From Acidimicrobiales bacterium (GTDB lineage: Bacteria; Actinomycetota; Acidimicrobiia; Acidimicrobiales; SZUA-35), in the NCBI GenBank assembly GCA_041394265.1, contig JAWKIO010000005.1:1798001-1862000 (forward strand): a stretch of DNA of 64,000 bases. Direction: 5' to 3'. Positions within the stretch are counted from its first letter, which is position 1, and the number at the start of each line of letters is the position of its first letter. The translations under genes and the position numbers were made by a program. This document shows positions 17,115 through 25,285 of this stretch, piece by piece. The notes under the pieces are model-generated. The model was not told the DNA's origin, did not search any database, and was given only the letters and a program-made list of their open reading frames with translations.

Positions 17115-18221
17115 ATGACCCGCTACCTGTTCTCCTCACACGACGGGTTCGGACTCGGCCACGTCCGACGTAACAGCCTCATCGCCCGGGCGATCCTGGC
17201 CGACGACCCGACCGCGGAAGTGATGGTCGTGACGGGCCTCCCCGTCAAGCCTTCGTGGCTCGACGATCATCGGATCGAGGTCGTTCGCGTTCCGGCCTTG
17301 CTGAAAGATGGCGACGGCACGTACCGGAATGCCGGCATGCCGTTCGAACAGGCCGTCCAGTGTCGGGCCGACATCTTCGACCAGACCATCGCGGCGTGGC
17401 GGCCCGACGTCTGCATCGTCGACCGCCACCCCTATGGCACGGCCGGCGAGCTGCGGCCTGGTCTCGATCGGGCCCGAGACCTCGGCGCTGCGGTGGTACT
17501 GGGACTGCGCGATGTGCTGGACGAGCCTGACGTCGTGCGTCGAGAGCTCGCAGGCGAGGGCTGGCGCGGCGTCGCCGACGACTTCGACGCGCTTTTGGTG
17601 TATGGACAGCAATCCCTCTGCGACCATCAACTCGAATACGGCCTGTCGGTTCCTCCGATCTATTGCGGGTGGGTCGTCGAACAGGCCGCTCCGCGCCCCC
17701 GGGCATCGAACCTCTTGGTCGTGACCGCCGGTGGTGGCGGCGACGGCGATCAAATCTTCCAACTCGGCCTCGGTCTCGCTCGTCAGCTCGTTGACCAGCG
17801 AGTCATCCTGGTGGCCGGCCCGTACGCCCGAAGCGCCGATGTCTCCGACCCGGCGCTCGAGGGCCGAGTCGAGCTGCGCCAGAACGTTCCGAGCTGCGTT
17901 TCGTTGTTCGCGGAGGCTTCTGCCGTCGTACAGATGGCGGGCTACAACTCGACCGTCGAATCACTGGCCACCGGGCTCCGCCCCGTGCTCATGCCTCGCC
18001 GCAGCCCGAGGCGCGAGCAGGCCATCAGAGCTTCCCGTCTTGCGGCGCTCGGTCTGGCCGACGTCGTCGATGAGGGAGCGGCCGTCGACGAAGTGGCGTG
18101 GCTCCTGTCGCGACCCCGTCTCCTGGCTCCGGGGCAACTCGCCGACGCCGGCCTCGACCTCGACGGCGCACGCACGGCGGCCTCCGTGCTCCGTGAACTG
18201 GCGTCGGTGGTCGCTCGATGA
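17115..18221 (+). CDS. MurG-like glycosyltransferase, second copy
   Basis: 368 aa from ATG 17115, chosen over the GTG at 17085 because GGCGGAGG sits 4-11 bp before it and YLFSSHDGFGLGHVRRNSL then forms the N-terminal GxGHxxR loop. The C-terminal half has LLVVTAGGGGDG and VVQMAGYNSTVESLATGLRP, matching the paralogue at 8229-9443. A GT-B cytoplasmic enzyme adding one sugar of the locus glycan is likely. Its stop overlaps the ABC exporter start (ATGA), so transfer and export are coupled in expression. Confidence 0.83.
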   Translation: MTRYLFSSHDGFGLGHVRRNSLIARAILADDPTAEVMVVTGLPVKPSWLDDHRIEVVRVPALLKDGDGTYRNAGMPFEQAVQCRADIFDQTIAAWRPDVCIVDRHPYGTAGELRPGLDRARDLGAAVVLGLRDVLDEPDVVRRELAGEGWRGVADDFDALLVYGQQSLCDHQLEYGLSVPPIYCGWVVEQAAPRPRASNLLVVTAGGGGDGDQIFQLGLGLARQLVDQRVILVAGPYARSADVSDPALEGRVELRQNVPSCVSLFAEASAVVQMAGYNSTVESLATGLRPVLMPRRSPRREQAIRASRLAALGLADVVDEGAAVDEVAWLLSRPRLLAPGQLADAGLDLDGARTAASVLRELASVVAR

Positions 18222-19984
18222 CGCACGACGCGGCGACAGCGCGCCGCTACGTCACGCCCTACGGGCGGGCGCTGGGTGCCGGCGCTGGTCTCACACTGGT
18301 CGCCGTTGCCGTCAACCTCGCCCAACCATGGCCGATGCGCTACGTCATCGACGACGTGCTGCAAGCCGAGGGCGGTCCGCCGACCAACGCCTCGTGGCGG
18401 CTGGCACTCGCTGTTGCCTGCCTGCTCGGCCTGATCATCGTCGGTGCGTTCGTGGACTACTGGGCAACACGACTTCTGAGCAGTGCGGGGTTGAACATTG
18501 CCAATGACCTGCGGGTCGATGTCTTGGATCGGCTCCAGACGCTGTCGCTGCGATATCACTCGGCCCAGCGCGTCGGCGACCTCGTGGCGAGGGTCACCAC
18601 CGACACGGGCTACGCGCAAGACATGATCGTGCAAGTGCTGGCGACACTGCTGCCGAACTTGGCGCTCGTCATCGGCATGTTCGCCGTGATGGTCAGCATC
18701 GACCCACTGTTCACACTGCTCGCCATCCTCGCCACGCCGCCCCTCTTCCTGGCAACACATCGCTCCCGGCGTGAACTCCAGCTCGCCGCACGACGTGTCC
18801 GAAAGGCAGATGGGGCCTTGGCCTCGTCGGCCACCGAGAGTCTGGGCGCGGTCCACCTCGTCCAGGCCTTCACGCTCGAACGTGATCGGCTTCGCCGGTT
18901 CTCCGCTCTCTCCGACGATTCGCTCGACGCCGGCCTGGAGTCGATCCGTCTCCAGGCAAGACTCGGCCCACTGGTCGACATCGCTGGTGCCTTCTCGACC
19001 GGGCTCGTGCTCTGGTTCGGGGCCAACCGGGTCCTGGACGGGCGTCTGACGATCGGTGTCCTCCTGGTCTTCGTCAGCTATCTGGGCTCGCTCTACAAGC
19101 CGATCAAATCGCTGTCCAAACTCGCAAACGTCGTGTCCAAGGGACGCGCCGCCACGGAACGGATCGTTGATGTCATGTCGACACCTCCCGAGATCGTCGA
19201 CCGACCGACGGCACGCCCACTGCACCTACGCGGCAGCGTCGAGTTGCGAGACGTCAGCTTCTCGTATGGACGCGAACCGGTCCTCGATCGTCTGTCGCTG
19301 CGGATCGAACCCGGCCAGACGGCGGCGATCGTCGGCCCGACAGGCGCGGGCAAGAGCACCATCGCCTCGCTGGTCCCTCGCCTCATGGACGTCGACCTCG
19401 GCGCCGTGCTCGTCGACGGCGTCGACGTCCGCGACCATCAGCTGAGCTCGCTGCGCTCGCAAGTCGGCTTCGTGCTGCAGGACACACTGCTCCTCGAGGG
19501 CACCCTACGCGAGAACATCGTGTGCGCCCGACCCGGTGTGCGTGAGGAGGATGTGCGACGGGCCGCTCGCCTCGCACTGGTCGATGAGTTCTCCTGTCGT
19601 CTCCCCGATGGGCTCGACACGAGAATCGGCGAACGCGGTGCGAACCTGTCGGGCGGACAACGCCAGCGTGTGGCCATCGCCCGCGCCATCCTCCGCGATT
19701 CCCCGATCGTCATCCTCGACGAACCCACCTCGGCGCTCGACGCCGCCTCCGAGGAACTGATCGTGGCTGCCCTGGACAACCTGCCGAAGGACCGCACTCG
19801 CATCGTGATCGCCCACCGGCTCTCCACGATTCGGGACGCGGATGTGATCTTCGTTCTGAAGGGTGGCCGACTGGTGGAATCCGGAACCCACGAGGCGTTG
19901 GCTGGTTCGGGCGGGCTCTACGCACGCCTCCACGAGTTCCAGGCCGGAACCCGCCCGGCAGTGCGACTGGGCGGCCTGCGCTAA
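18218..19984 (+). CDS. ABC exporter, fused membrane and ATPase domains (MsbA/lipid-exporter type)
   Basis: 588 aa half-transporter that should work as a homodimer. Residues 1-310 hold about six membrane helices (for example RALGAGAGLTLVAVAVNLAQ and WRLALAVACLLGLIIVGAF). The ATPase domain has Walker A GPTGAGKST, Q-loop QVGFVLQDTLLLEGT, signature LSGGQRQRVAIARA, Walker B VILDEPTSALD and the H-loop AHRLST. In this operon it most likely flips a lipid-linked glycan or glycolipid. The stop codon overlaps that of the convergent response regulator. Confidence 0.9.
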   Translation: MTHDAATARRYVTPYGRALGAGAGLTLVAVAVNLAQPWPMRYVIDDVLQAEGGPPTNASWRLALAVACLLGLIIVGAFVDYWATRLLSSAGLNIANDLRVDVLDRLQTLSLRYHSAQRVGDLVARVTTDTGYAQDMIVQVLATLLPNLALVIGMFAVMVSIDPLFTLLAILATPPLFLATHRSRRELQLAARRVRKADGALASSATESLGAVHLVQAFTLERDRLRRFSALSDDSLDAGLESIRLQARLGPLVDIAGAFSTGLVLWFGANRVLDGRLTIGVLLVFVSYLGSLYKPIKSLSKLANVVSKGRAATERIVDVMSTPPEIVDRPTARPLHLRGSVELRDVSFSYGREPVLDRLSLRIEPGQTAAIVGPTGAGKSTIASLVPRLMDVDLGAVLVDGVDVRDHQLSSLRSQVGFVLQDTLLLEGTLRENIVCARPGVREEDVRRAARLALVDEFSCRLPDGLDTRIGERGANLSGGQRQRVAIARAILRDSPIVILDEPTSALDAASEELIVAALDNLPKDRTRIVIAHRLSTIRDADVIFVLKGGRLVESGTHEALAGSGGLYARLHEFQAGTRPAVRLGGLR

Positions 19985-20607
19985 CTCGGCGGCAGGTTCT
20001 GCTGGGCCCACAGTGCCGCTTGTACTCGATCGGTGACGTCGAGCCGGTGAAACACGCTGGTCAGGTGCGCCTTGACCGTGCGTTCCGAGATACCCAGCTG
20101 TCGAGCGATCTGCTTGTTCGCCAGACCCTTGCCAACCAGGGCGAGCACCTCGGCCTCGCGAGCAGTCAACTCGTTGGGGCGAGGCTGCGGGCTCATACGG
20201 GTCTCGAGCAGGAGGCGGCCGACCCTCGGATCGAGCGGCGCCTCACCGGCGCTCGCCGACCGCACCGCCGACAGGAGCTCGTCGGGGTCGATGTGCTTGA
20301 GGAGGTAGCCGCCGGCGCCGGCGTTCAGCGCATCGAGAATCCTCGACTCGTCACCGAAGGAGGTCAACACGACGATACGACTCGTCGAGTCGGTCGATGT
20401 GATCTGCCGAGTCGCCTCGACCCCGTCCATGACGGGCATCGAAAGGTCCATCAGAATGACGTCGGGATGAAGTCGATCTGCGAGATCGACCGCCTCCTGG
20501 CCGTTGCTGGCCAGCGCGACGACCTCGATGTCGTCTGCTGTTTCGAAGAGACGTTCCAGACCGTTGCGCACGATGGCGTGATCGTCGACGATCATGACGG
20601 TGATCAT
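19981..20607 (-). CDS. NarL/LuxR-family response regulator
   Basis: 208 aa. The receiver domain has acidic residues in MIVDDHAIV and the phospho-acceptor Asp in DVILMDLSMPVMDGVEAT, with Thr/Lys switch residues in VVLTSFGDE and YLLKHI. The C-terminal LuxR helix-turn-helix is LTAREAEVLALVGKGLANKQ, then RQLGISERTVKAHL. It is the DNA-binding partner of the histidine kinase immediately upstream (ATGA overlap at 20604-20607). Target genes are not evident. Confidence 0.93.
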   Translation of the reverse strand: MITVMIVDDHAIVRNGLERLFETADDIEVVALASNGQEAVDLADRLHPDVILMDLSMPVMDGVEATRQITSTDSTSRIVVLTSFGDESRILDALNAGAGGYLLKHIDPDELLSAVRSASAGEAPLDPRVGRLLLETRMSPQPRPNELTAREAEVLALVGKGLANKQIARQLGISERTVKAHLTSVFHRLDVTDRVQAALWAQQNLPPS

Positions 20608-21965
20608 TGCTTGGGAACCTCCAGGCGAAGTTCGGTGCCCTTCCCGGGCACGGAGGAGACGGTCAATCGTGCGCCGCTGGACCGAACCAGCCCGTCGAGG
20701 GCGCGCAACCCGAGGTGTCCCTCACGGGGAGGACTCTCGATCGGATCGAACCCGATCCCGTCGTCGAACACGGTGAGCACTACGCAAGGCCCGGTATCGG
20801 TCAGGGTCACGTCGACTTGGGACGCCTGGGAGTGCACGATCACGTTGCGTAGACCCTCCTGCGCCGTCCGATACACGAGTTGTTTCGTGTCGAGATCGAT
20901 GTTCTCGACGTTTGCCTCGATGCTGAGGCGAGTCCCGATGCCACGGGGGTCGAGGCGAGCCATCAGGTCCGACAGCGACGCCTCGAGTCCCTCTTCCTCG
21001 AGATTGGGAGGATAGATCTCGACCAGCAGCGAACGAAGCGAGCGGATCGCGTCACGCACCTGGCTACTGGCCGTGGTCACCTGTTCCTTGGCGTCGCCGT
21101 CGATCTCGCGAGCCGTCGCAGCCAGCGCGAAGGTGACACCGGCGAGATCCTGCACGACGCCATCGTGGAGATCGCTTGCGATGCGGCGGCGTTCCATGTC
21201 GGTCGCCTGGATCGCTTGCTGCAGCAAGTCCTCGCGCTGATCCTGCGTTCGCCGGAGCCGCCGGGCGATCGAGAAGACCAGAGGCCCCTGCAACATCGAC
21301 AAGAAGACGAGCGACCCGAGCGTCACGGGCGCGAATCGAAGCCACGCCCGACGACCGGCTTCGGCCACGCCCTCGTAGCGGAAATAGGCCTCGAACAGCA
21401 GAGGCGTGCCGGTCGAGGTGTAGATCGGGAGGTAGACCTCGAGCAACTTGACCGCACGCTCTTCGTACTTGTTCTCCGGTTCGTCGAGATCGCTCACCTC
21501 GGCCTGTGCCTCGACATCCGACGGTCCGGCGGCAAGAAGTTCGACACTCTCGTCGTCCAGTTCGAACTGCTCTCCGATCAGGCGCCCCTCGTCGGAGTAG
21601 ACGATCGTGCCATCGGCCGACCAGATCTTGACCCGGACGAGCGAACCTTGAATGACGGAGTCTCGAACGACATGATCGATCCTCGCGAGCTCGTCGGGCT
21701 CCATGGTGAGGATCGCGTCGGTGATGATGGGCTCGATGCCGGCATTGGCCGCCAGGGTGGTGACACGGGCGGCGTCTTCGATCGCCTCGTCGGTACCGAG
21801 GCTCCGGCTGGCGAATGCCGTGAGGACGGCCACCACCACGAGGGTCACGAGTGCCGTCGTTGCGTATCGAGCCATCAACCGCCACAGCGGAACCGGCGCG
21901 TCGAAGCCTCGCTGAAATGCGGCGTTGTTCCGGACGGGCATCCGCTGAACGCTACTACTCGCCAT
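20604..21965 (-). CDS. Sensor histidine kinase (HisKA_3 / NarX-DesK type)
   Basis: 453 aa from ATG 21965; ATG 21941 is an alternative and neither has a strong RBS. The frame upstream is open but non-coding in character. One helix lies near residues 28-48 (ATTALVTLVVVAVLTAF), then an extracytoplasmic sensor of about 140 residues with acidic clusters, a second helix (VTLGSLVFLSMLQGPLVFSI), and the dimerisation helix with phospho-His in RRRIASDLHDGVVQDLAG. The ATPase domain has RTAQEGLRNVIVHSQAS and DDGIGFDPI. It phosphorylates the adjacent regulator; the signal is unknown. Confidence 0.9.
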   Translation of the reverse strand: MASSSVQRMPVRNNAAFQRGFDAPVPLWRLMARYATTALVTLVVVAVLTAFASRSLGTDEAIEDAARVTTLAANAGIEPIITDAILTMEPDELARIDHVVRDSVIQGSLVRVKIWSADGTIVYSDEGRLIGEQFELDDESVELLAAGPSDVEAQAEVSDLDEPENKYEERAVKLLEVYLPIYTSTGTPLLFEAYFRYEGVAEAGRRAWLRFAPVTLGSLVFLSMLQGPLVFSIARRLRRTQDQREDLLQQAIQATDMERRRIASDLHDGVVQDLAGVTFALAATAREIDGDAKEQVTTASSQVRDAIRSLRSLLVEIYPPNLEEEGLEASLSDLMARLDPRGIGTRLSIEANVENIDLDTKQLVYRTAQEGLRNVIVHSQASQVDVTLTDTGPCVVLTVFDDGIGFDPIESPPREGHLGLRALDGLVRSSGARLTVSSVPGKGTELRLEVPKQ

Positions 21966-22069
21966 GGGTCTCACCGCCCGGGGCGTTGCTGCCGACGCGG
22001 CCCTAGCGCCGCTCGCCGGGAACGAGCGGCGCTTCGAGACGGTCAGGTCGGTGGCTCGACCCCGGCGTC

Positions 22070-22219
22070 TCAGCGGACCTTCACTCTTCCGGGCTCGATC
22101 TTGAAGACGTACTTCACACCGGTGTCCCGGTTGCGGAACTCGACCACGACCCGAGCGCTCGTCCCGCTGCCATCCGACTTGACCGTGTAGGTCCAGCCCG
22201 GCTCGGCGTAGGCCGCAAC
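22070..22219 (-). pseudogene. Orphan coding-like fragment, possible frameshifted small gene
   Basis: One minus-strand frame reads VAAYAEPGWTYTVKSDGSGT and then SARVVVEFRNRDTGVKYVF, ending IEPGRVKVR and a TGA at 22070-22072. The amphipathic beta-strand pattern and codon choice look like a real small secreted or beta-rich domain. No ATG, GTG or TTG start in this frame was found for about 70 bp upstream. A signal-like segment KKCFVIASLSPFTF continues upstream in a different frame, so a single indel (or sequencing error) may have broken a gene of about 65 codons. Confidence 0.35.
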
Positions 22220-22337
22220 GAAACGTGAACGGCGACAGCGATGCGATGACGAAGCACTTCTTGACTCCCTGGTCAGACGGCCACGGTGGCCGTGATCGAT
22301 CGTGCGATGTGGACGGTCGTACCTGGTAGTGGACCTT

Positions 22338-22356
22338 GGTACTAGTACCGTCGTTC
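22338..22356 (+). promoter_or_regulatory. Palindrome shared with cytochrome c upstream region
   Basis: GGTACTAGTACC followed by GTCGTTC lies 44 bp before the lipoprotein ATG. A 19-bp match with four differences occurs at 4710-4728, 69 bp before the cytochrome c ATG. It could be a common operator or a promoter core (TACCRT as -10). Confidence 0.35.
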
Positions 22357-22399
22357 GGTCGAGCAGCGAGGGCGCTGCCCGGACGACCGATCGGACGCC

Positions 22400-23002
22400 A
22401 TGGCCTCATCACACATCCGCTCGTGCCTGCGCACCGCTGCCGCCGTTCTTGTCGCCGTGTGGCTTTCCGGATGCTCGAGCAGTACCGAAGACGGCGAAGT
22501 TGTTGGCACGTCGAGCTCGACCACGGCAGCGACCACCACCGTGCCGCTACCGGTCGACGAGCTGTTCGTCGATCCCGACGGGACCTACCAGCTACGTGTC
22601 CCGTCGACGTGGCAGGCGAACCACGGCCTGGTCGTCGCCGAGGTCGAGCTGTGGTTGGTCGAGGAGCCGACAGCCGGCGGTGCGCCGAACGTCAACATCC
22701 TGACGCAGCAGGCGCCGGGTCTGACGCTCAGCGAGTACCGCGACGCCAGCGTCGGCAATGCGCCCGCCGCCGGAGCCGACTTCGAAGTCCTCTCGAGCGA
22801 GCTGATCGACGGCGCAAACGGGCAGCCACTGGCGCTCATGGAATACCGCGCCGGCGAGCAGCAGTACCTCGGCGTCTTCGGGATGACCGATGCTGGCCAG
22901 GCCATCGTCGCCACCCTCACTGCCCCCGCCGACCGCTACGACGAGCTGAAGGCTGCGGTGCTTCCCGCCCTCCTGACGCTCGAACCCCTACCGGGGGCGT
23001 AG
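22400..23002 (+). CDS. Secreted lipoprotein of unknown function
   Basis: 200 aa. The signal peptide ends in the lipobox LSGC (residues about 23-26), predicting lipid-anchored Cys on the outer face of the membrane. A Ser/Thr linker follows (GTSSSTTAATTTVPLPV). The folded part begins around residue 50 with YQLRVPSTWQANHG and contains EVELWLV, YRDASVGNAP and EYRAGEQQYLGVFGM, a pattern of PsbP/Mog1-like or DUF1795-type domains that is suggestive only. Transcribed alone, between the two-component system and the topoisomerase. Confidence 0.75.
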   Translation: MASSHIRSCLRTAAAVLVAVWLSGCSSSTEDGEVVGTSSSTTAATTTVPLPVDELFVDPDGTYQLRVPSTWQANHGLVVAEVELWLVEEPTAGGAPNVNILTQQAPGLTLSEYRDASVGNAPAAGADFEVLSSELIDGANGQPLALMEYRAGEQQYLGVFGMTDAGQAIVATLTAPADRYDELKAAVLPALLTLEPLPGA

Positions 23003-23110
23003 CGCCACCAAGGCAATCGGCGTCGCCTCGCCAACGCCACCCTCCTCGCTCGCGCCGTCGGCGTGCGAGGATCCGGACTACTCGCGGTCAGCGGTGGGTA
23101 GTGCTCGCCG

Positions 23111-24142
23111 ATGACGTCTGGCATCCGAGTACCACCCGAACTGATCGAACGCGATCCCGAGGTGCTCGCACCGGCCGCCGGGCTGATCTATCTCCCGGAC
23201 TCGACGCCCGGATGGACTCGGCGTCGCCGGGGTCGTGGTTTCAGCTACGCCGACGCCTTCGGCACCGCCCTGGCGGGGTCGGACCGAGCTCGGATCGAAG
23301 CGCTCGCCATTCCGCCGGCATGGACATCGGTGTGGATCTGTCCCGAGCCTGACGGCTACCTGCAAGCGACCGGCCTCGACGACGCCGGCCGCAAACAACA
23401 TCGATATCACCCCGAGTTCCGCTCGTTCTGCGACGGTCGCAAGTTCGACCGTCTCCGCTACTTCGCCCGAGCCGTCGTCGTCCTCCGCAAGGCGGCAGCG
23501 GCCGGCTTGGAGGAGGAAACCGGTAGCCGAGACCACGCCATCGCTGCGGCGATCACCTTGATCGATCGATGTCTCCTTCGGGTCGGCAACCATCAATCCG
23601 CCGCCAACGGACACTTCGGCGCAACGACGCTCACGGTCGAACACGTCGTGGACGACGGCTTCATGACCCTCGACTACACTGCGAAGAGCGGAAAGACGCG
23701 AACGATCGTGGTCGAGGACGACGAGCTGGTGGACATCCTCGGAGTACTCGCGGAAGGGGCAGACCGAGAGCTCTTCTGGTTCGACGAAAGCGGTGAGCAC
23801 CGACGAGCCACGGCGTCGGATGTCAATCGCTTCATCGTCGAACACGCCGGACCGGCGTTCTCTGCCAAGGACTATCGAACTTGGGGCGGCACGGCGACGG
23901 CGCTCGCCGCCCGCGCCGACGGCTGCGAGGTGCTGCATGCTGTCGATGCCGCCGCCGACGAGCTCGGAAACACCCGCGCCGTCGCCCGACGCTCCTATGT
24001 CCACCCGGTCGTCCTCGAAGCCGAGCAGCACGTCATCGACATCGCATGGTCACGTTCCCGATCGTCCCGCTGGCTCGAACGGTCCGAAAGCGCGCTGGCC
24101 AAGCTGCTGACATCGGCCGAGGGAGTCGCTGGAAGGTCGTGA
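23111..24142 (+). CDS. DNA topoisomerase IB (poxvirus-like)
   Basis: 343 aa, the length of bacterial type IB enzymes. An N-terminal beta domain (LIYLPDSTPGWTRRRRGRGF, IPPAWTSVWICPEPDGYLQA) precedes the catalytic domain with QHRYHPEFR, the CLLRVGNHQSAANGHFGATT block carrying the active-site Arg, the beta-hairpin Lys in YTAKSGKTR, and the nucleophilic Tyr in RRSYVHPVVL. It relaxes supercoils by reversible single-strand cleavage without ATP. It is followed after 30 bp by the RlmM-like gene on the same strand. Confidence 0.93.
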   Translation: MTSGIRVPPELIERDPEVLAPAAGLIYLPDSTPGWTRRRRGRGFSYADAFGTALAGSDRARIEALAIPPAWTSVWICPEPDGYLQATGLDDAGRKQHRYHPEFRSFCDGRKFDRLRYFARAVVVLRKAAAAGLEEETGSRDHAIAAAITLIDRCLLRVGNHQSAANGHFGATTLTVEHVVDDGFMTLDYTAKSGKTRTIVVEDDELVDILGVLAEGADRELFWFDESGEHRRATASDVNRFIVEHAGPAFSAKDYRTWGGTATALAARADGCEVLHAVDAAADELGNTRAVARRSYVHPVVLEAEQHVIDIAWSRSRSSRWLERSESALAKLLTSAEGVAGRS

Positions 24143-24172
24143 CTCGGCGATGTTCAGGGCCATGATGGGGCC

Positions 24173-25087
24173 ATGGTGCTCACCGGCTACCTCGCACCCG
24201 AAGGCTTCGAACACGAACTGGCCGGCGAACTGGCTCGGGCCGGCGTTCGTGTCACCGCCCGTCACGATCGGCTGTTCCTCTCGGACGACCCGGCGATCGA
24301 CGCCCGGTGGGCGGCGAACACCTGGCTCGACGCCGAATGGCTGACCGTGACCTCGATCGGTCATGCCGCCCGAGAGCTGAAGGCCCGCCAACGCAATTGG
24401 TCGGCGTACGCTCCCTCTCACGCTGGCCGATCCCGCCTCATCACCGAGAAGCTGCCACACGTTTCGTCCAAACCACTGGGCATCGGCGACGTTGCGCCGA
24501 CCCCGCCACTGGGGTCGTGGATGTTGCTCGAACCCACGCTGCTGCTCGCCGCCGCCACCTGCTCCGATCCGTTTCCCAACGGTGCGCCTCGAATCGATGA
24601 GCAACGCGTCGGGCCACCGAGCCGGGCGTACCTGAAGCTGTGGGAAGCGCTCGCCCGCGCTCGCCGCTGGCCGCAGGCCGGCGAGCACTGTCTCGACCTC
24701 GGAGCGAGTCCCGGTGGATGGACCTGGCTGCTCGCCCAGACCGGAGCCGCGGTGACCGCAGTCGACAAAGCGCCCCTCGCCGACGACGTTGCTCGCCACC
24801 CGAACGTCCAGTGGGTCCAGGGTTCGGCGTTCGCCCTCGAACCGCGGGACCAGCCGGTGGTCGACTGGTTGTTCAGCGACATCATCTGTTACCCCGGCCG
24901 CTTGTTGCAGCTGGTGCAGCGATGGATCGACGCCGGCGCCGCCCGCAACATCGTGTGCACCATCAAGTTCCAGGGGGCGACCGACCACGGCGTGGTGGCT
25001 GACTTCGCTGCCATCGAGGGGGCGACCGTTCGCCACCTCCATCACAACAAGCACGAGCTGACCTTCACGCTCCTCGACATCGTGTGA
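24173..25087 (+). CDS. RlmM-like rRNA 2'-O-ribose methyltransferase
   Basis: 304 aa. The N-terminal VLTGYLAPEGFEHELAGEL resembles the RNA-binding N-domain of RlmM. The Rossmann-like methyltransferase domain has CLDLGASPGGWTWLLAQTGA (SAM-binding), AVDKAPLADDV, the acidic LFSDIICYP and the Lys in CTIKFQG, matching the K-D-K-E tetrad of RrmJ/FtsJ-fold 2'-O-methyltransferases. In E. coli RlmM modifies C2498 of 23S rRNA; here the target is inferred. It is somewhat shorter than the E. coli protein. Confidence 0.8.
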   Translation: MVLTGYLAPEGFEHELAGELARAGVRVTARHDRLFLSDDPAIDARWAANTWLDAEWLTVTSIGHAARELKARQRNWSAYAPSHAGRSRLITEKLPHVSSKPLGIGDVAPTPPLGSWMLLEPTLLLAAATCSDPFPNGAPRIDEQRVGPPSRAYLKLWEALARARRWPQAGEHCLDLGASPGGWTWLLAQTGAAVTAVDKAPLADDVARHPNVQWVQGSAFALEPRDQPVVDWLFSDIICYPGRLLQLVQRWIDAGAARNIVCTIKFQGATDHGVVADFAAIEGATVRHLHHNKHELTFTLLDIV

Positions 25088-25139
25088 GGCGAGCCCAGTC
25101 GGTGGAACGACCGCCGACCAGCACCACGCCGAGCCCGTT

Positions 25140-25233
25140 CACCCGGGTGATCGGGTCCGTCACCCACCCGTCCCACGGGTCGAAGCCCGGCACGGGGGTG
25201 ACCGGCGAGCGCGTGATGGATCTCACCCGGGTG
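25140..25233. promoter_or_regulatory. Two CACCCGGGTG palindromes upstream of the CPBP gene
   Basis: The same 10-bp palindrome occurs at 25140-25149 and 25224-25233, 84 bp apart centre to centre. The second ends 52 bp before the CPBP ATG. GC-rich palindromes arise easily here, so a regulator site is only a possibility. Confidence 0.25.
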
Positions 25234-25285
25234 GAACCGCGGGGAGGCGACGACGAGTCACCTGGTCGACGATGACGATGCACTC

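Larger units (their letters stand above)
21966..22399. other. 434-bp region between kinase and lipoprotein genes
   Basis: No intact gene is seen. It contains the coding-like minus-strand stretch at 22070-22219, a perfect 12-bp palindrome GGTACTAGTACC at 22338-22349, and presumably the divergent promoters of the kinase and lipoprotein genes. Confidence 0.6.

Noticed and set aside
17942..19225. 427-codon minus-strand frame opposite the MurG-like transferase and ABC exporter genes
   Set aside because: It runs antisense across two well-supported genes and shows no recognisable motif.
25065..25283. 72-codon minus-strand frame in the gap before the CPBP gene
   Set aside because: It partly overlaps the RlmM-like gene, has no RBS and shows no recognisable motif.
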